From NCBI RefSeq assembly GCF_000208865.1, contig NC_018396.1:6442514-6506513 (forward strand): 64,000 nucleotides of DNA, written 5' to 3'. Position 1 is the first letter of the stretch, and each line of letters opens with the position of its first letter. Position numbers and translations under genes: made by a program. The notes under the pieces were generated by a model. The model ran no database searches, was not told the DNA's origin, and saw only the letters and a program-made list of their open reading frames with translations. The DNA is from Neospora caninum Liverpool (lineage: Eukaryota > Apicomplexa > Conoidasida > Eucoccidiorida > Sarcocystidae). Positions 59,570-64,000 of the stretch are shown in pieces.

Positions 59570-61318
59570 ATCCAGTAGCCTTTCACGCGCTCTTGTTCTC
59601 GAAATGTATGGCTCTTCTGTGCGGCTCAAACTTGAGAAAAAGGGTTCCGGGACGACAGGCGGAAGCTGGGCAAAAAGAAGGACGTCTTCCTGAATCTTGC
59701 TGGGTCATGCGGTTGCCAGATATAGATGCATATATACTCTATATGTGTGTGTCTGTATGTTCCCACTGTGTCTTTGATATAGGGGGTTGAACGAGATTCC
59801 GCGAGAAAAGTCGGGGGGGAGTCTGACGCGGGAGGCGCGTGTTGCCTCCGGTCTCCTCTGTCTTCCGGACTTCTTTTGGAACAGCGAAACTGTCTTCTCT
59901 GCCTCTTCTGCTTTCGTTGCCCCGTCTCGTCCTCCCCAGGAATCTTTTCCAAATCAATTGTGCGGGAGCGAAGGAACGAGTACTTGTCGCTCTCTGCCGC
60001 GCATCCAACGTGTCGCCTGACGAGGGGATAGGCGTCGCGCGCTGTGACTGCAGTCAGAAACGACGGGGTGCGGAGGAGAGTGGAGACCGCGTAGATCTTA
60101 GAGTAGCGAGACGCTCATGCAGCGTGGCAGTTGGTCCCACTTTTTAAAAGCATCGAAGGCCTAGTTACAATCTCAGTCCATCTTTTAAACCTGGCATACG
60201 ATTCGGGAAAGCACGGAGAGAAGAGGATCATGAAGTTGTGCTTCAGTAACAGCAAGGGGATCCTGGGTGAACGGGCAGACTCGCATGCTTCAGCAGGGTT
60301 TTCCAGCCTTAATCCATATGCATAGACCGGTGTGCGTACTTCGCTGCCCCGATTTACTGTCGTTGGAATGGGAGATCCGTGGATTTCATCGGGAAGATCA
60401 CATCTGAAATCCACTGTCGACTTCCACAGGGTGTGATAGGGGCGACAGGGCTCAAACCTGGGCTAGCATAGGTATTTCACGTGCGCTCTGGTGCCCGCAT
60501 ACTCTACTCAATCGGATTTGTGGTGTCTCAGCCGTGCACGTCCTGCGGCGGTTCACATGCAGTCTCACAGTCAGGCGGCTCTACCGCACTGCTGGTACGA
60601 TATATTTGGGGGCAGACCCGATCTCTGCCGGTAACGGGTGAAGGTACCGCATCCAGGGAAGACGGACTCGTATAGCGGCAGCAGCGCACAGGAACCCAAA
60701 CATCGGTTGTTGATTCGATCAGACGTCAATGAAACGTTGCGGCAAAAAAAGTGAGGACAGTTCCTCATAGACTGCTTCGTTGGTGTGTTGACGGCTGAGA
60801 CGCATTGCACAAACACCTGGATTGATGTTGAAAGCTACACGTAAGTCAGGACGCAACAGAAAGAAAAATTACCGTACACCCGCTTGGTCTTCAATCGATA
60901 GAATCACGCTTGTAAAAGCGTCAACGGAGCTTCTCCTATTCATCCCACCACAATCGAAACATTTGGAGAAACAAATGAGCTACGTACACAAACTGCATTT
61001 TCCCACTATGCATGCAGACTTAGATTTTCGAAGCCAACTTTCACATTGTTGCAGACAGTCAAGTGAGCGGCACGTAACCTGCACTCGTTTGGGTAGAACC
61101 ATTTTCAACACTCGCATCCCTTCAGCTCCCCGTGAAACGAACGTCCAGAATCAAGGACGTCTCAGCCAATAGCTTCGCGTGTCAGGTTGGGGCAGCACGT
61201 CGCACATTTCAATTCACCTTTGATACATCCGCAATGTATATTTTAATACCGAGACAAGAACACGAAATGTCGGAGACTACGTTCTTTGCTACAAACAACA
61301 GTCCGCCCTAAAGGCACA
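59570..61318. other. convergent intergenic region, nothing recognised
   Basis: 1.75 kb between the 3' ends of uL1 (plus) and the deaminase gene (minus). Frames reach 116 codons (60822-61172) without family features. It probably holds both 3' untranslated regions. Confidence 0.6.
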
Positions 61319-63667
61319 TCAGTTTCCGATGCGGTGTTTCTTCCTGAAGTCAGCATCAAAAGCTTCGACTTCCTGAGCCAGTGCCTGCTTCTTTTCAAGA
61401 GGCAGGAAAGCAGCAAACACGGAGTTCAAAACGACTGTCTTTATCGTATCAAGTCTCCAGTGGAGACTTTCGCGTAGGGGCGCACCCCCGTTGGAGTCAT
61501 CTTCCGTTGATCCGGTCGAGCCCTTCTCGTTCAACAGACATGTCTCGATAATGGCGGCAAAATTGTCGTTCATTCCGCCACCAAAGTAAGCCGGGTCGTC
61601 GCTGTTGATCGTGACTTGAAGCCCTTGGTCGATAAGGCTTTCAAACTGAACGCCGAGCCGACTCCCCGTCGACCTTTTGGGTCCAAGAGCAATCGCGTCA
61701 GCTCCTGTCTGACCAGCCACGAACGGGACAGGCTCAGGCACCCCGGAGGTATTTTTTTGATCCTGGCCAGCGGCCTTCAATCTGTCCAGTTGTTCACATC
61801 GAAGGCGTTCCCTCTGGCTCTGAAATTCCCTGTGGGCAACGCCGTTCGGTGTATTCCTCTCCAGACCACACTGTGGCATGCACCGGAGGAGCGGATGCTC
61901 TTCGACATTCCTACACACGCCCAAACAAACGTTTGAAAGTGGGCATACAGTGAGCGGAATTTGATGTGCCACCAGGTGCTTGAGCAAGTCGGGATTTTCC
62001 ACCGACGATGAGCCGTGATCAATTCGCGCTGCGTGATTGTACACCAAGGCGTCGATGATGTTCTGGGCCGGGCCTTCCTCTCCTGCATAGTAAGCAGCAC
62101 AGAGCAACAGAGAAAGAGAGATGCAGCGGGCTGTGCAAAGCTTTTGCAAGTCGTTACTACGGACAAACAGATGAAATTGAGCGCGGGACCTGAGGAGCGT
62201 GAGCGGGCATTGAGCACGGCCACGGCGAGTCCCCCACCAAGTTCTTCCCTCCGCGCGACATGAGCTGGTCACGGCAGATTCGGTCACAAGCTGAAAAATG
62301 TCGTGCAACCTCGTGACGTTCTGCTGGTTACCGATAGCTCAAAAAACTTCCCTCGGCACCCCAGGACATTTGAAGTTCTCACCTGCGTGTGCAACGCACG
62401 GAAGTCCCCTCTTCTTCACCAGGTCGAACACCTCGCGAAATTTGTAGTTTTCATTTCCCTTCTCAGACGAGGCCAGTCCAAAGCCGTCGATCATGGACAA
62501 CATCGGCTCCGTCTGCGCAAAAAGAGAAAACCAGTCGCACCCAGGAACTGAAGGGACAGGCGTTGCAACGGAGGATCCACACAAGCTGGCCCAAGTCTTC
62601 CCAAGCAGCCGACAAGTCCTGAGAGAAACGGACATCTAAATGTGTGGGTTTTCCCACCCACCGCGCATTAGGCACTGGAAGTCCGTCAGCAACTTTCTCT
62701 GGAGAAAATGTACGACTTGAGGTTATCCGCAGCCTACCTCCTCAACACATCGAATGTGGTCTTCCACAGGAAGATTGCGCACGAAGCAGAGGATCCGGCG
62801 AGAAGTGATACCCCAGCGCTGCTCGGCCTCGCAGCACCCGTCATAGATACCCTGAAGGAGGCAATCAATCACAAAGCGCACCGTTTCAAAAAATCAGCGA
62901 ACGGCTCACGTTGTTTTGTGGGGTCTCGTCAAAAATGTGGCAGCCAGGCGAATAACAACGCACTACACAAGCGGCATGAGGACTACTCGAGACAACTCTG
63001 CGATGGTGTGTCCTCACGCGGCACATCGCCGTGGAGGAATATGGGCAATGGGAACAAACTGCCGTTGCACTGTGCCCGGGCCCTGAATCTCGGCCACAAA
63101 AAGATGAAGAATATCCTCACGACAACTCTCTTGCATGCGTTTCGGCTGCACACAAAAAAGCAGCTGTATTCTCACTTGGACGACGTCAATTGCTGGGGCG
63201 CGCCTGGTGTGTGACTGAAGATCGAAGAACAACTCGACGTGCCGCACATTCTGGGCCGCGGACTTCTCAAAGTAGCGCAGCACGAGTTTGTGGAAGTCTT
63301 CCCGGTTGCAGAGGACTTTCTCACGTTTAAAGTATGCGGCCAGGAAGGAGTCCAGATCTCCAAACGCAATACCTTGTCCGTCTTCGTTCATTGCCTTTTC
63401 GTCCTCGCTTCCATCGCCGACGGAAATGCCGTTCTTCTTTCCAATTTCCCTCGCCAGGCTCAAGTCCAGGGTGCCCTCCACATGGACGTGCAGCTCTACC
63501 TTGGGGATGTTCTTCGCGTATTCGAGCAGCAAGTCCACAGGCACACCGTGGCCGCAGCAACAGCAGCAGTTTGCCCGGTACAGAAAGTCTCCCTCATGAG
63601 CTCCGGAAGAGATGCCATTTTGGAGCGGAGTTGAAGTCGATGAGGTCTGAACCTGAATCCCCGCCAT
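61319..63667 (-). CDS. adenine/adenosine deaminase, Aah1-like, 4 exons
   Basis: Exons 63176-63667, 62738-62851, 62383-62512 and 61319-62082 join at phases 0, 0 and 1 to 499 residues; the family is usually 330-360. The metal and catalytic motifs are present in order: HVHVEGT (His60, His62), HAGEEGP (His244, Glu247), RIDHG, and SDDPAYFGGG with the Asp pair at 407-408. The segment before HAGE reads GFGLASSE, close to the GLDSSE of fungal adenine deaminase (Aah1) and of bacterial type-2 adenine deaminases, rather than the DLAGDE of classical adenosine deaminase; LTVCPLSNVCLGV and RILCF also fit that branch. So the substrate may be adenine. Extras: an N-terminal 45-residue extension with five consecutive Cys (34-38), and an insertion of about 65 residues between HPLLRC and the GLQVTINSDDP strand. 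It would feed purine salvage (hypoxanthine). The upstream frame lacks an ATG, so 63667 is the start. Confidence 0.9.
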
Positions 63668-64000
63668 TGTTGCGTCCTGTGTATTCCCCAAGTTCAAACC
63701 GTGTGGTATCTTGGGGCGCGTGTTTGCCGTAATTGAATCAGGCGGCGTTTACCATGGCTAGATGCCCGTCTATGCGTTTTCCGCAATCGGTAGAAACACA
63801 GATACGGACGAGGTCGCCCAGTCTTTTTCCGCAGCGAGGCTCCACCGTCGTGGGATTCAGGCTGAGTTGGGTCACATTAGCCCCAAAAGCATCATGACGG
63901 TGGCTGCACGGGCAAGTGTCAACTGATATACCACGTCCTTCGGGCAGAGTCGCCTTCCTCCCCCCCAACCCCCCCCCCCCCCCTCCCGCACCGCTGGTCG
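63668..64000. other. upstream of the deaminase gene, with a poly-C tract at the window edge
   Basis: Should hold the deaminase promoter and 5' leader. From about 63959 the plus strand is almost all C, with a run of about 15 at 63970-63984. Assembly quality often drops in such tracts. No gene is seen. Confidence 0.6.

Noticed and set aside
1..64000. tRNA genes, rRNA, CRISPR arrays, insertion sequences or LTR elements
   Set aside because: Scanning by eye for tRNA B-box-like GGTTCGA sequences with matching arms, regular spacer arrays and transposase or reverse-transcriptase motifs gave nothing; the only arrays are the two minisatellites and simple repeats.

Overview
The window looks like nuclear DNA of a tissue-cyst coccidian close to Toxoplasma, Neospora or Hammondia. 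The evidence is that nearly every recognisable gene is split by short GT-AG introns, base composition is near 50% GC with long (AT)n tracts, GCATGC palindromes are scattered between genes, and conserved eukaryotic proteins (uL1, eS24, Ykt6, Tim10) sit beside large low-complexity coccidian-style proteins. I cannot name the species from sequence alone. All exon models were built by eye from splice sites, reading phase and family resemblance, and each one closes in frame.

Layout. 1-12 kb is gene-poor: a two-exon minus-strand gene resembling mitochondrial ATPase inhibitor IF1 (2997-3626), an intronless single-membrane-span protein (6790-7890), and an AT-rich island near 9.6 kb. 12-21 kb holds a four-exon 1059-residue protein of unknown function and an intronless 839-residue disordered protein on the opposite strand. 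21.8-28.6 kb is dense: a 12-exon major-facilitator transporter with uniformly tiny introns and a 19-base microexon, TIM10, a nucleolar-type RRM protein, and DPCD. 30-39 kb holds the R-SNARE YKT6 and a four-exon membrane-anchored protein with two related helical domains, both on the minus strand. 42.1-47.4 kb is an eight-exon E3 ligase with complete Deltex architecture (WWE-WWE-RING-DTC) plus a long tail. 51-53.6 kb is a four-exon aquaporin. 55.7-59.6 kb is a head-to-head pair of ribosomal protein genes (eS24 and uL1). 61.3-63.7 kb is a four-exon adenine/adenosine deaminase. Two 6-copy minisatellites (44 bp and 52 bp units) and at least nine AT microsatellites lie between or inside genes.

The genes do not form one pathway. 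Several are housekeeping (translation, mitochondrial import, vesicle fusion, purine salvage). DPCD points to the flagellated male gamete. The most unusual locus is the Deltex-like gene: it joins ADP-ribose-reading WWE and DTC modules to a RING finger in an organism group not known to have Notch signalling, the usual Deltex context in animals.
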